From Enterococcus sulfureus ATCC 49903 (GTDB taxonomy: Bacteria; Bacillota; Bacilli; Lactobacillales; Enterococcaceae): a stretch of 64,000 nucleotides of DNA. The notes beneath the pieces are model-generated. The model searched no databases, was not told the DNA's origin, and saw nothing but the letters and a program-made list of their open reading frames with translations. Below, in pieces: positions 1-9,216 of this stretch (within the stretch, counting starts at the first letter, position 1; each line of letters opens with the position of its first letter). A program made the translations under genes and the position numbers. The DNA is taken from positions 248,001 to 312,000 of the forward strand of contig NZ_ASWO01000005.1 of NCBI RefSeq assembly GCF_000407605.1, given 5' to 3'.

Positions 1-13
1 CTAAGGAGGACCT

Positions 14-373
14 ATGAAAGAAAGTAAAGAAATTTTAGAATTAGTAGTAAAAGCAGCAGATGCAAAACGTGCAGAAGATATCGTCGCATTAGATGTCCAA
101 AACGTTTCGTTACTTGCCGATTATTTTGTGATTTGTTCTGGAACGAACGAACGTCAAATCCAAGCAATCGTGAACGAAGTGGTTGATCAAGCTGAACAAG
201 CACAAATTGAAGTCAAACGAATCGAAGGAAAAGATTCTGCAAAATGGATCTTAATTGATTTAAACGATGTTATCGTTCATGTATTTAGCCAAACAGAACG
301 TGATTTTTATAATTTAGAAAAACTGTGGTCAGATGCACCTTACGCACCGATCAACGATTGGATCGATGCATAG
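14..373 (+). CDS. rsfS: Ribosomal silencing factor RsfS
   Basis: This 119-residue protein has the length and fold signature of the RsfS/Iojap family (DUF143), for example the stretch LLADYFVICSGTNERQIQAI near residues 33-52. Family members bind ribosomal protein uL14 and block joining of the 50S and 30S subunits when nutrients are short. The ATG at 14 follows an AAGGAGG site at 3-9. A TAA at 2-4 could be the stop of the preceding gene, which in related bacteria is usually yqeK; that is inference. The next gene starts inside this gene's stop codon, so the two are probably translationally coupled. Confidence 0.95.
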   Translation: MKESKEILELVVKAADAKRAEDIVALDVQNVSLLADYFVICSGTNERQIQAIVNEVVDQAEQAQIEVKRIEGKDSAKWILIDLNDVIVHVFSQTERDFYNLEKLWSDAPYAPINDWIDA

Positions 374-1101
374 TGGCTTATGAAACGTTTGCTTTTGTTT
401 ATGATGAAGTGATGGATACGGCTTTGTATCAACGTTGGTTGGATTTTTCGATGCGTCATTTAGGCGATCGGAAAAAAATCTTAGAACTAGCTTGTGGTAC
501 GGGAGCATTAGCCGTTAAATTTGCGAAACAAGGTTTTGATGTGACAGCGCTAGATTTATCAGAAGAAATGCTGATGATTGCCTCTCAACGAGCGCAAGAA
601 GAAGAAACCTCGATCCAACTCGTTGCTGGAGATATGTTAGATCTAACGGATGTTGGGACGTATCAAGCTGTAACGTGTTTTTCAGACTCATTGTGCTACA
701 TGCCAAATGAGATGGATGTACAGCAAGTATTTGATGGCGTATATGGTATTTTAGAAGAAGAAGGGACCTTTATTTTTGATGTTCATTCGACGTATCAAAT
801 CGATGAAGTGTTCCCAGATTACAACTATCACTACCAAACGGATGAATTTGCCTTTTTATGGGAAAGTTATCAAGGAGAACATCCACATAGTATTGAACAC
901 TTTCTGACTTTTTTTGTGCAAGAAGAGGATGGAAAGTTTGTTCGTGAAGATGAGTTACATCAAGAGCGTACGTACTCACTAGATGCCTATCAACTAATGT
1001 TAGAAAATGCTGGATTTGCGAAAATCGATGTATTTGCTGATTTTATTGATAGTGCGCCAAATGAAAAGAGTCGTCGTTGGTTTTTTGTTTGTCATAAATA
1101 A
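373..1101 (+). CDS. Class I SAM-dependent methyltransferase (YqeM-like)
   Basis: The product is 242 residues when started at GTG 373, which shares its G with the rsfS stop (TAGTG). The reading frame is open further upstream to an ATG at 325, but that start would overlap rsfS by 49 bases and lacks a ribosome site. Motif I, LELACGTGALAVKFA, lies near residues 37-51 and is followed by the acidic motif ALDLSEEML, both typical of Rossmann-fold methyltransferases that bind S-adenosylmethionine. The substrate is unknown. The position between rsfS and tmcAL is conserved in Firmicutes, where the gene is called yqeM. A terminator-like hairpin follows directly. Confidence 0.85.
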   Translation: MAYETFAFVYDEVMDTALYQRWLDFSMRHLGDRKKILELACGTGALAVKFAKQGFDVTALDLSEEMLMIASQRAQEEETSIQLVAGDMLDLTDVGTYQAVTCFSDSLCYMPNEMDVQQVFDGVYGILEEEGTFIFDVHSTYQIDEVFPDYNYHYQTDEFAFLWESYQGEHPHSIEHFLTFFVQEEDGKFVREDELHQERTYSLDAYQLMLENAGFAKIDVFADFIDSAPNEKSRRWFFVCHK

Positions 1102-1103
1102 GA

Positions 1104-1140
1104 AAAAGAGTGTTCAGGAAATCCTGAGTGCTCTTTTTTT
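1104..1140 (+). terminator. Rho-independent terminator
   Basis: The arms AAGAGTGTTCAGGA and TCCTGAGTGCTCTT pair with a few G-U pairs around a 2-nt loop, followed by a run of T. The hairpin ends only about 8 bases before the ribosome site of tmcAL, so tmcAL may depend on read-through. Confidence 0.75.
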
Positions 1141-1159
1141 GAAATGAAAGGTGAAGAAG

Positions 1160-2335
1160 ATGAAAGTTTGTGGTTTGATTGTGGAGTATAATCCCTTTCA
1201 TAATGGACATGCTTATCATGCACAACAAGCGCGTGATAAAACACAAGCCGATGTCGTGATCGCTGTGATGTCAGGAAATTTTTTGCAACGTGGCGAACTT
1301 GCGATTACGGATAAATGGACGCGTGCAAAGATCGCCGCACAATATGGAGTGGATCTTGTGATTGAACTACCCGTGTATCACGCAGTTCAACCAGCTGATT
1401 TCTTTGCTCAAGGAGCAATTGACATGTTATTTGCGTTAGGATGCGATGTGGTCTGTTTTGGCACGGATGAATACGATGTGTTCGACTATGAAGCATATGG
1501 TGCATTTTATCAAAAAAATCGTCCAGAAATCGAAAAACGAGTCGCAGCGATTACATCGCCCGAGTGGACATATGCTAAAAAAATGATTCATGTGTTAACT
1601 CAACTCGATCCTAAGCTAAATTTTGATGAGACAAAGCCGAATCATATCTTAGCCTTGAGTTATGCCAAAGCGAATGCGGCATTACCTAAACCAATGGGGT
1701 TAGTCTCGATCACCAGACGTGAAGCACAATATCATGATGAACAGATAGTAGGAACAATTGCAAGTGCCACTGCGATTCGACGAGCAGTATTAACGAATCA
1801 AACCGTAGCTACCGTCGTGCCTGTTGAGATGGATCAAGCGCTACTAAGCCGAACATTAATTGATTGGGAACGGGCATATCCTTTTTTACGGTACCGTATA
1901 GTAAGTACGCCAATTGAGATCTTATCAACCTATTACCAAGTCAATGAAGGTATTGCGCACTTATTTGTACAAGTAGCGACACGAGCAAATTCGTTTAAAG
2001 ATTTTTTGTCTCAGGCTACGTCAAAAAGTTATCCCACCAGTAAGATTCAACGAATGGCTGTATATATCTTGCTAGGCATGACCGTAAACGAATATGAGGA
2101 AGCGATGCAAACCGTACTTTTTCGCCCGCTTGCATACACTAAAGTCGGACAGAGCTATCTAAAAGCACGTAAAAAAAATCAAGTTTTTACAGCTAGGATC
2201 GGAAAAAAAGAAGCGCAACATCATGCGTTGTATCTTAAAGCTGATCAAATCTATCAGTTGATTTCGCCAGATCATGAGGAGCAAAATTTTGGTCGCTTTG
2301 CTCTCTTAGTAAATTCTAAAGTAAAAAGCGTGTAA
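1160..2335 (+). CDS. tmcAL: tRNA(Met) cytidine acetate ligase TmcAL (YlbM)
   Basis: This 391-residue protein begins CGLIVEYNPFHNGHAYH, the nucleotidyltransferase signature (HxGH type) of the TmcAL/YlbM family. Family members activate acetate with ATP and install N4-acetylcytidine at the wobble base of elongator tRNA-Met. GTG at 1151 is in frame, but ATG 1160 has AAGGTGA at a proper distance and gives the family's usual N-terminus, so 1160 is chosen. The SGNFLQRGE segment near residues 38-46 also fits the family. It lies downstream of the methyltransferase gene, separated by a hairpin. Confidence 0.92.
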   Translation: MKVCGLIVEYNPFHNGHAYHAQQARDKTQADVVIAVMSGNFLQRGELAITDKWTRAKIAAQYGVDLVIELPVYHAVQPADFFAQGAIDMLFALGCDVVCFGTDEYDVFDYEAYGAFYQKNRPEIEKRVAAITSPEWTYAKKMIHVLTQLDPKLNFDETKPNHILALSYAKANAALPKPMGLVSITRREAQYHDEQIVGTIASATAIRRAVLTNQTVATVVPVEMDQALLSRTLIDWERAYPFLRYRIVSTPIEILSTYYQVNEGIAHLFVQVATRANSFKDFLSQATSKSYPTSKIQRMAVYILLGMTVNEYEEAMQTVLFRPLAYTKVGQSYLKARKKNQVFTARIGKKEAQHHALYLKADQIYQLISPDHEEQNFGRFALLVNSKVKSV

Positions 2336-2341
2336 AAATAC

Positions 2342-2370
2342 TTCACAATCTGCGATCTGACAAGTATAAT
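2342..2370 (+). promoter_or_regulatory. Sigma-A promoter for yebC
   Basis: TTCACA (2342-2347) and TATAAT (2365-2370) are separated by 17 bases, upstream of the yebC start with a leader of about 55 nt. Confidence 0.65.
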
Positions 2371-2432
2371 AAGAAAGAATGTTTCCTACCTAGATTCAAT
2401 AGGAACGAAAAAACAGAAAGCGAAGTGAAATT

Positions 2433-3152
2433 ATGGGTCGTAAATGGGCAAATATTGTGGCAAAGAAGACAGCAAAAGATGCTAGCAATAGTAAAGTTTA
2501 TGCGAAATTTGGAATCGAGATTTATGCAGCAGCAAAATCAGGTGAGCCAGATCCACATACTAACCAAAAATTAAAATTTGTTATCGACCGCGCTAAAACG
2601 TATAATGTTCCAAAACATATTATCGATCGCGCTATTGAAAAAGCAAAAGGTTCTGGAGATGAACAATTCTCAGAATTACGCTATGAAGGATTCGGACCAA
2701 ATGGCTCGATGGTGATCGTAGATACATTGACGAACAATGTCAATCGTACAGCAGCCGATGTTCGCGCAGCATTTGGGAAAAATGGCGGAAACATGGGTGT
2801 TTCTGGTGCAGTAGCATATATGTTTGATAACACGGCATTATTTGGATTTACTGGACAAGATGCAGACGAAATTTTAGAATACTTAATGGAGCAAGATATC
2901 GATGTTCGCGACGTCACAGCAGAAGACGATCAAGTCTTTGTGTATGGTGAACCAGAAGATTTCCATGCCATCCAAGAAGCGTTGAAATCTAAGGGAATTG
3001 AAGACTTTTCTATTGCTGAAATGCAAATGATTCCTCAAAACGAAGTCACGTTAGGCGAAGAGGATCTTGTACAATTTGAAAAAATGATCGATGCACTCGA
3101 TGAATTAGAAGATGTTCAAAATATTTTCCATAATGTAGCGTTAGAAGATTAA
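2433..3152 (+). CDS. yebC: YebC/PmpR family regulator (TACO1 family)
   Basis: The 239-residue product begins [21 protein letters not shown], typical of the YebC family (Firmicutes YebC2-type). Residues 84-90 carry the GFGPNGS motif shared by the family. Members were first described as DNA-binding regulators; the TACO1 branch and bacterial relatives also help ribosomes translate difficult stretches. Which role applies here cannot be told from sequence. It is a single-gene unit with its own promoter and a strong terminator. Confidence 0.93.
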   Translation: MGRKWANIVAKKTAKDASNSKVYAKFGIEIYAAAKSGEPDPHTNQKLKFVIDRAKTYNVPKHIIDRAIEKAKGSGDEQFSELRYEGFGPNGSMVIVDTLTNNVNRTAADVRAAFGKNGGNMGVSGAVAYMFDNTALFGFTGQDADEILEYLMEQDIDVRDVTAEDDQVFVYGEPEDFHAIQEALKSKGIEDFSIAEMQMIPQNEVTLGEEDLVQFEKMIDALDELEDVQNIFHNVALED

Positions 3153-3179
3153 AAGACTCGAGTATTCGAGTCTTTTTTT
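3152..3179 (+). terminator. Terminator of yebC
   Basis: AAAGACTCGA and its complement TCGAGTCTTT form a short-loop hairpin followed by a T run. Confidence 0.85.
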
Positions 3180-3211
3180 ATTAGGAAATAGAAGGCAAAC
3201 TAGAGGAAATA

Positions 3212-3220
3212 TGGTATTCT
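3212..3220 (+). promoter_or_regulatory. Possible extended -10 promoter
   Basis: TGG followed by TATTCT forms an extended -10 element about 37 bases before the next coding region. No good -35 is seen, so the call is weak. Confidence 0.35.
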
Positions 3221-3256
3221 ATAAGAACAGAGATTTGTAGATGGAAGGTGAATGTT

Positions 3257-3916
3257 TTGTTTGGTGAAGAAGTTACGCTGCAACCGTTTGATCGGATTTT
3301 AAGTGGATTCGATAAAATAACAGAAGTCGCATTTTCAATTTTAGATTGCTCGTATTTAAGTACAAAGTATCAAGAGTTTGGCATTACTGGCTATCGTGTA
3401 GGAGATTTTAAAGGACGAGCGTTTATCCATCGGTATGTTCCTTGCTCTTTTTATCAAGTTCCAATGTTGATTTACCGTTCAAAATATTTAATTCCTTTAG
3501 TATTTCGCAAGAATTTTACGATGATCAATTTGTTTACCGATCCGAATCGGTTTGCTTCTTTTTTAGATGTATTGGACTTTGAAGTTGAGTTTCGTCCAAA
3601 ACAAGTCATTATTGAAGCGCAAGAAAATGCCTACCCTTACGCCGAAGAAACGTTTTACGTCATCGATACGAATTATGTGTTGTTTCGTTTAGCTGAAATT
3701 ATAGAAGTCGGCGCACTTGCTATTCGTCATATGACGGATATTGCGGAATTTATGGAATGGAATCGTACTGCGCGTTTGATTGACAATGGTGTCAAAGGGC
3801 GCCACAGTCAAATTTTTGATCCGCAAGATGAAACCCAATTTTTAGAACTCGATATGATTATCGGGATCGTTTTGCGTCTTTATCCAGAATCTTTATGCGA
3901 ACAAATTGTATTATAA
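3257..3916 (+). CDS. Hypothetical protein, 219 aa
   Basis: I do not recognise this protein. It is soluble, has no signal peptide or clear membrane segment, and is rich in aromatic and acidic residues. The frame opens with GTG at 3248, but that codon lies inside the ribosome site GGAAGGTG (3243-3250); TTG 3257 sits 6 bases after it and is the better start, giving MFGEEVTLQPFDRIL. It stands alone between two terminators, with a possible promoter at 3212-3220, so it is probably a monocistronic gene. No catalytic motif is visible. Confidence 0.75.
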   Translation: MFGEEVTLQPFDRILSGFDKITEVAFSILDCSYLSTKYQEFGITGYRVGDFKGRAFIHRYVPCSFYQVPMLIYRSKYLIPLVFRKNFTMINLFTDPNRFASFLDVLDFEVEFRPKQVIIEAQENAYPYAEETFYVIDTNYVLFRLAEIIEVGALAIRHMTDIAEFMEWNRTARLIDNGVKGRHSQIFDPQDETQFLELDMIIGIVLRLYPESLCEQIVL

Positions 3917-3941
3917 TGTTTTTTTATCGAAAAAAATAAAG

Positions 3942-3988
3942 TAGCTATAGCTTTGATCTAGATAGATTGAGCTATAGCTATTTTTTTT
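3942..3988 (+). terminator. Terminator of the hypothetical gene
   Basis: TAGCTATAGCT (3942-3952) pairs perfectly with AGCTATAGCTA (3970-3980) and is followed by eight T. The loop is 17 nt. Confidence 0.8.
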
Positions 3989-4025
3989 ATTATGTAATTA
4001 AATATATTTTCTGAAAAGAAATAGT

Positions 4026-4053
4026 AAACAAATATCATTGTTTGTGTTATACT
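4026..4053 (+). promoter_or_regulatory. alsS promoter region with small palindrome
   Basis: A TATACT (-10 type) lies at 4048-4053. The -35 zone is occupied by the inverted repeat AAACAA-N6-TTGTTT (4026-4043). A second TATACT at 4112-4117 could also drive alsS with a short leader. The palindrome is a candidate operator; the protein that binds it is unknown. Confidence 0.4.
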
Positions 4054-4145
4054 CGTTTAAGTGAGACAGATATAAGTTGTTAAATCAACGTTTTTAATTA
4101 TTTTTTATTTTTATACTATAACAATAAAAGAAAGAAGTGCTACAG

Positions 4146-5810
4146 ATGACAGATGTTGTAAAACACGGAGCAGATATGGTTGTAGAAAGTTTGATCAATC
4201 ATGATGTAGAGTATGTATTTGGAATTCCAGGAGCGAAAATTGACCGCGTCTTTGATACGTTAGAAGATAAAGGACCAGAATTGATTGTAACCCGTCATGA
4301 ACAAAATGCTGCCTTTATGGCACAAGCTGTAGGTAGAATTACAGGGAAACCGGGTGTAGTGATTGCGACAAGTGGTCCAGGGGCAAGTAATTTAGCGACA
4401 GGGTTAGTTACGGCAACATCGGAAGGGGATCCTGTTTTAGCCATCGCGGGTCAAGTAAAACGTAGCGATCTATCGAAATTGACACATCAAAGTATGGACA
4501 ATGTTGCGTTGTTTAAACCGATCACAAAATATAGCGCCGAAATCCAAGATCCTGAAACAATCTCAGAAATTATGGCAAATGCCTTTCGAATTGCGCGTAC
4601 AAATAAAAAAGGTGCAAGTTTCGTGAGTATTCCTCAAGATGTAGTAGATGCACCTGCTGTGACAGAAAGTATTCGTCCTTTAAGTAAACCACGTTTAGGT
4701 TCTGCTTCAAAAGAAGATATCGATTATCTTGTGGCGCGAATTAAGGAAGCAAAATTACCTGTTTTATTAGTAGGGATGCGCGGATCAAGTGAAGCTGAAA
4801 CCAAAGCTTTGCGTCAATTAGTTGAAGTAGCAAAATTACCAGTAGTTGAAACGTTCCAAGCAGCCGGAGTGATTTCACGTAAATTAGAAGATCGTTTCTT
4901 TGGCCGTGTAGGATTGTTTCGAAACCAACTTGGTGATATGCTGTTGAAAAAAAGTGATTTGGTTATTGCGATTGGGTATGATCCAATTGAATACGAAGCG
5001 CGTAACTGGAATGCAGAAAAGGATGCACGTGTCATTGTAGTGGATAAAGTACCTGCTGAAATCGATCCATTTATGCAACCAGAACGTGAGTTGATCGGAA
5101 GTATTTCAGATACGTTAGATCTATTAACAGAAGAAATCTCGGCTTATCAACTACCAGAAGATTCACAAGCTTATTTAACACAATTACAGGAAAAAATGAC
5201 AGAACGCGATATTATCCCTACTCATCAATTGGAAAATCGTTTGCATCCGTTAGAAATCATTGAAACCATGCAAGCTGCTGTAACAGATGACATGACGGTG
5301 ACGGTGGATATCGGAAGTCATTATATTTGGATGGCCCGTCATTTTAGAAGTTATGAACCACGTAAATTATTGTTCAGTAATGGAATGCAAACACTAGGTG
5401 TGGCATTGCCGTGGGCGATTGGTGCAGCATTAGTGCGACCAAATACACAGATCTTTTCAGTATCTGGTGATGGTGGATTCTTGTTTTCAGCACAAGATTT
5501 AGAAACAGCTGTCCGTAAAAAATTAAACATTATTCATATTATTTGGAATGACGGTCGTTACAATATGGTAGAATTCCAAGAAGTAATGAAATATGACCGA
5601 GCTTCTGGAGTGGACTTTGGACCAGTCGATTTTGTACAATATGCTCAAGCATTCGGTGCAAAAGGATTACGTGCAACATCACAACAAGAATTAGAAGCTG
5701 CAATTCAAGAAGGATTAACTACAGATGGTCCAGTAATCATCGATGTTCCAGTCGATTACTCATCCAATGAACAATTAGGTGAAAAGATCTTACCGGATCA
5801 ATTTTATTAA
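4146..5810 (+). CDS. alsS: Catabolic acetolactate synthase AlsS
   Basis: This 554-residue thiamine-diphosphate enzyme condenses two pyruvates to 2-acetolactate and CO2. The N-terminal pyrimidine-binding domain carries the catalytic glutamate in VTRHEQNAA (E52), the central domain spans about residues 190-330, and the C-terminal domain has the diphosphate motif SGDGGF near 440-445 followed by NDGRYN. The length, the adjacent decarboxylase gene and the lack of a regulatory-subunit gene point to the catabolic AlsS rather than the biosynthetic IlvB. ATG 4146 is chosen over the in-frame GTG 4137 because the latter falls in the purine-rich ribosome site. The gap to alsD is 12 bases. Confidence 0.95.
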   Translation: MTDVVKHGADMVVESLINHDVEYVFGIPGAKIDRVFDTLEDKGPELIVTRHEQNAAFMAQAVGRITGKPGVVIATSGPGASNLATGLVTATSEGDPVLAIAGQVKRSDLSKLTHQSMDNVALFKPITKYSAEIQDPETISEIMANAFRIARTNKKGASFVSIPQDVVDAPAVTESIRPLSKPRLGSASKEDIDYLVARIKEAKLPVLLVGMRGSSEAETKALRQLVEVAKLPVVETFQAAGVISRKLEDRFFGRVGLFRNQLGDMLLKKSDLVIAIGYDPIEYEARNWNAEKDARVIVVDKVPAEIDPFMQPERELIGSISDTLDLLTEEISAYQLPEDSQAYLTQLQEKMTERDIIPTHQLENRLHPLEIIETMQAAVTDDMTVTVDIGSHYIWMARHFRSYEPRKLLFSNGMQTLGVALPWAIGAALVRPNTQIFSVSGDGGFLFSAQDLETAVRKKLNIIHIIWNDGRYNMVEFQEVMKYDRASGVDFGPVDFVQYAQAFGAKGLRATSQQELEAAIQEGLTTDGPVIIDVPVDYSSNEQLGEKILPDQFY

Positions 5811-5822
5811 GAGGTGAAGAAA

Positions 5823-6524
5823 ATGGGTAAACACTCATTATATCAATATGGTACAATCGGTTCTCTCATGGCAGGTGCGATGGATGGAACTGGAACAATT
5901 CAAGAGTTTTTAACACATGGTGACTTTGGGATCGGGACAATGGATGGTGTCGATGGCGAATTGATCGTTTTAGATCAAGAAGCATATAAAGCAAGTGCAA
6001 CTGGAGAAGTGATCAAGCTTGGTCCTTTGGAAAAACTTCCATATGGCGCGATTGCCTTTTTCAATCCTGATCATACGTTTACGTTGAAGGAAACGTTAGC
6101 CAATGAAGTAGTAGAAACAAAAGTGATCGAAGCGATGAAGAGTAAAAATCTATTTGCTGGTGTGAAAATCTCGGGTGTATTTGATACGATGCACGTTCGC
6201 GCAATGCCAAAACAAACACCACCGTATATTCGATTTTCTGAAGTAGAACAACCAGAATTTACAGCACATAACATCAAAGGAACACTTGTCGGATTTTATT
6301 CACCAGTGTTATTTCATGGGACATCTGTAGCTGGATTTCATGTTCATTTTATTTCTGACGATCGTACATTTGGGGGTCATGTTTTGGATTATCATGTAGA
6401 AGACGTCAAAGTCGAGGTACAAGATTATAGTGAATTGATCCAAGATTTTCCAAAAGAAGATGTCTTTTTAGAAGCTGAATTTGATTATTCAAATATTGCC
6501 GAAGAAATTAGTATCTCAGAATAA
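5823..6524 (+). CDS. alsD: Acetolactate decarboxylase AlsD/BudA
   Basis: This 233-residue enzyme converts 2-acetolactate to acetoin. The N-terminal YQYGTIGSLMAGAMDG is the family signature. Three histidines that fit the zinc ligands of the family are visible at 173 and 175 (GFHVHF) and 186 (FGGHVLD), with the expected 2- and 11-residue spacing. ATG 5823 follows AAGAGGTG; the upstream GTG 5814 overlaps that site. Together with AlsS it forms a two-gene operon that diverts pyruvate to neutral acetoin. Confidence 0.95.
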   Translation: MGKHSLYQYGTIGSLMAGAMDGTGTIQEFLTHGDFGIGTMDGVDGELIVLDQEAYKASATGEVIKLGPLEKLPYGAIAFFNPDHTFTLKETLANEVVETKVIEAMKSKNLFAGVKISGVFDTMHVRAMPKQTPPYIRFSEVEQPEFTAHNIKGTLVGFYSPVLFHGTSVAGFHVHFISDDRTFGGHVLDYHVEDVKVEVQDYSELIQDFPKEDVFLEAEFDYSNIAEEISISE

Positions 6525-6529
6525 ATGTA

Positions 6530-6564
6530 AAAAGATAGACATATTAATATGTCTATCTTTTTTT
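6530..6564 (+). terminator. Terminator of alsSD
   Basis: AAAGATAGACATATT pairs with AATATGTCTATCTTT, a near-perfect hairpin followed by a T run. Confidence 0.85.
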
Positions 6565-6627
6565 GTCTACTAAAATTAATGTTATTTAATTCTGGTTCTA
6601 TTTTAGTTCAAAACGCTTGGATGACAG

Positions 6628-6656
6628 TTGCAATATTCTGTCAATCACGCTACACT
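6628..6656 (+). promoter_or_regulatory. Sigma-A promoter
   Basis: TTGCAA (6628-6633) and TACACT (6651-6656) are 17 bases apart, giving a leader of about 40 nt before the secreted repeat protein. Confidence 0.6.
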
Positions 6657-6700
6657 TTTTTTAGATACAATTAGGGAAATGTTAGGTAAAGGAGTAAGAA

Positions 6701-9202
6701 ATGAAAAAACGATATAAAGTAGTGTATATAAGTTCACTTTTATTGCTAAGTCTTGATGCGACAAGTTTGTTGCATATACCTGTTCAGGCACAAACGCAAA
6801 CAAGTCCATCGGTATCAGAAGACGACGCAACATTAGCAAATTCTACAACAAGTACGAGTTTAGAATCAATCGAAACCACGACTGAAAATCCAAGTACGAC
6901 CAATACCGCAATTTCAGAAATAGTCGAAACATCGGAAGTTTCGTCGGATACACAAGGTACACCAAGTACAGAAGGGACACCAGGTACGACAACCTCAATA
7001 TCTGCACCACTATCTTCAAAAGTTCAGGCAGCAGATATGACTGCTTTTGCGCAACAAGAAGTCGCATTTAGTTGGCAAGTTTCTTCCAATACGTTAACTG
7101 TGGCTAGTGATGGAACCGTTAGTGTGCAAGAAGCTGCACCGACGACTTTTAGCATTCAGGCGCAAGCTGATCAAACTTATGTTATTCAAAATGTAGCGAC
7201 CAATCAGTATCTTCATGCAACAACCTCACAAGAAGTGACAAAACTTACAACATCAAGTCAGCTCGATGCCGCACAACGATTTGTATTTGTTGCGATGCAA
7301 GATGGTAGCTATGCACTTTATGCGGATCAATATGGATATGTACAAGTAGTCAACAATCAGTTGGTCTTTGAACAGACACCTCCTGTTTCAGCACAATGGC
7401 AACTCACTGTTCAACCATCAAAGGAAGTTGTTTCAACGCCTACAGAATCATCTGAAAATGGTTCTACTACAGAAAGTACACAAAGTGTTGTAGCTTCAGA
7501 TAGTCCAACCAAGGCTCGGAGTTTAGACACAGCAAACAATCAAGTCAACACGCAAGCGATCAGTAAAACACAAATGAAGATCACGATCACAAATCCTAAC
7601 GGCGGCAATGTTTCCGGTGTAAAATTCCCAACGTGGAGTAACGCCAATGGGCAAGACGACATTAAGTGGCTAGAAGGAAAAAAAGAAGGAAATAGCTATT
7701 CTGTTGTTGTAAATAGTGCAGAGTATTATCATGCAGGGTTGTTTAATACGCATATTTATGGTGTAGTGAACGGTAAATTAGTTGGCTTAGGAACCACGAG
7801 TTATACATTAGACGCCGCAGCAAAAAATACGATCGTGAAAACACCGATCAGTAAAACACAAATGAAGATCACCATTACAAACCCAAATGGTGGTAAGGTT
7901 TCCGGTGTAAAATTCCCAACGTGGAGTAACGCGAATGGGCAAGACGACATTAAATGGCTAGAAGGAAAAAAAGAAGGAAATAGCTATTCTGTTGTTGTAA
8001 ATAGCGCGGAATATTATCATGCAGGGTTGTTTAATACGCATATTTATGGTGTTGTAAATGGCAAATTAGTTGGCTTAGGGACCACGAGTTATACATTAGA
8101 CGCCGCAGCGAAAAACACGATCGTACAAACACCGATCAGTAAAACACAAATGAAGATCACCATTACAAACCCAAATGGTGGTAAGGTTTCCGGTGTAAAA
8201 TTCCCAACGTGGAGTAACGCCAATGGCCAAGACGACATTAAATGGCTAGAAGGAAAAAAAGAAGGAAATAGCTATTCCGTAGTTGTAAATAGTGCAGAAT
8301 ATTATCATGCAGGGTTGTTTAATACGCATATTTATGGTGTTGTAAATGGTAAATTAATTGGCCTAGGAACCACGAGTTATACATTAGACGCCGCAGCGAA
8401 AAACACGATCGTGAAAACACCGATCAGTAAAACACAAATGAAGATCACTATTACAAACCCAAATGGTGGTAAGGTTTCCGGTGTAAAATTCCCAAAGTGG
8501 AGTAACGCGAATGGGCAAGATGATATTAAGTGGCTAGAAGGAAAAAAAGAAGGGAATAGTTATTCTGTTGTTGTAAATAGCGCGGATTTTCTCCATGGTG
8601 GCTTGTATCGTACACATGTTTATGGTGTTGTAAACGGTAAATTAGTTGGGCTAGCGACCACAAGTTATTCTTTGGTACAAGATGAAGTCGCTATTCGTAA
8701 ACAGAAAAAACCAGTGTATTATTCACAACTTGATAATCGATGGAAGAATCGTCGTTATGGCATGTCGACTTTAGGTCCTTCTGGATGTGTACCTTCAAGT
8801 ATGGCGATGGTGTTAAAAGGATGCTATGGCATCAACGTCACACCTGTCGATACTGCAAATCGAATCTATAGTTATGGTGGTTTCAACCAAAAATACTTTG
8901 GTGCATCGGGTCCAGATTTAGTAAAAGGGATGCAATCATATGGGCGCTCAGCCGTTGTGATCAATAGTCTAGGAGAACTAAATGATTATTTAGCAAAAGG
9001 ATATCCTGTGATTATGTACGTAGATGTCGGGATTGGGCATGCAATCGTAGCGCATGGGTATTCAAATGGAACGACTACGATCTATGATCCATATGGTCAA
9101 AAATTTTATAAAGGACAAGTGTCGACTAGTCATTTGTGGAGTCGTCCTTCTCAAGATCATGTAGACTGGGCTGCAGGCAGACCGTTTTTTGTAATCAAAT
9201 AA
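6701..9202 (+). CDS. Secreted repeat protein with C39-like peptidase domain
   Basis: This is an 833-residue exported protein. Residues 1-30 form a signal peptide ending near VQAQ. Residues 31-110 are a Ser/Thr/Glu-rich low-complexity linker. Residues 110-250 resemble a beta-trefoil-like module (YVIQNVATNQYLHA). Four 96-residue repeats (about 287-660) match the type called GBS Bsp-like repeat, by recognition only. The C-terminal 165 residues resemble the peptidase C39-like family: YYSQLDNRWKN, a probable nucleophile cysteine in GPSGCVPSSMAMVL (about 696), and histidine in GHAIVAHGY (about 780) followed by YDPYG. No LPXTG anchor is seen, so it is probably released or held by its repeats. It is likely co-transcribed with the lipoprotein downstream. 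The substrate is unknown. Confidence 0.85.
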   Translation: MKKRYKVVYISSLLLLSLDATSLLHIPVQAQTQTSPSVSEDDATLANSTTSTSLESIETTTENPSTTNTAISEIVETSEVSSDTQGTPSTEGTPGTTTSISAPLSSKVQAADMTAFAQQEVAFSWQVSSNTLTVASDGTVSVQEAAPTTFSIQAQADQTYVIQNVATNQYLHATTSQEVTKLTTSSQLDAAQRFVFVAMQDGSYALYADQYGYVQVVNNQLVFEQTPPVSAQWQLTVQPSKEVVSTPTESSENGSTTESTQSVVASDSPTKARSLDTANNQVNTQAISKTQMKITITNPNGGNVSGVKFPTWSNANGQDDIKWLEGKKEGNSYSVVVNSAEYYHAGLFNTHIYGVVNGKLVGLGTTSYTLDAAAKNTIVKTPISKTQMKITITNPNGGKVSGVKFPTWSNANGQDDIKWLEGKKEGNSYSVVVNSAEYYHAGLFNTHIYGVVNGKLVGLGTTSYTLDAAAKNTIVQTPISKTQMKITITNPNGGKVSGVKFPTWSNANGQDDIKWLEGKKEGNSYSVVVNSAEYYHAGLFNTHIYGVVNGKLIGLGTTSYTLDAAAKNTIVKTPISKTQMKITITNPNGGKVSGVKFPKWSNANGQDDIKWLEGKKEGNSYSVVVNSADFLHGGLYRTHVYGVVNGKLVGLATTSYSLVQDEVAIRKQKKPVYYSQLDNRWKNRRYGMSTLGPSGCVPSSMAMVLKGCYGINVTPVDTANRIYSYGGFNQKYFGASGPDLVKGMQSYGRSAVVINSLGELNDYLAKGYPVIMYVDVGIGHAIVAHGYSNGTTTIYDPYGQKFYKGQVSTSHLWSRPSQDHVDWAAGRPFFVIK
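7559..8686 (+). repeat. Four tandem 288-bp coding repeats
   Basis: Units start at 7559, 7847, 8135 and 8423, an exact period of 288 bp (96 codons). The first three units are nearly identical at the DNA level, differing mainly at third positions. The fourth diverges in its second half (SADFLHGGLYRTHVYG replaces SAEYYHAGLFNTHIYG) and leads into the peptidase domain. Confidence 0.95.
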
Positions 9203-9216
9203 AAGGAGTAAGCGGT

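Noticed and set aside
325-372. An ATG start for the methyltransferase inside rsfS.
   Set aside because: No ribosome site, and the family N-terminus begins near GTG 373, which is coupled to the rsfS stop.
9136-9216. An upstream extension of the lipoprotein frame.
   Set aside because: It overlaps the preceding gene and would hide the signal peptide; ATG 9217 has a proper ribosome site and gives a lipobox at the expected position.
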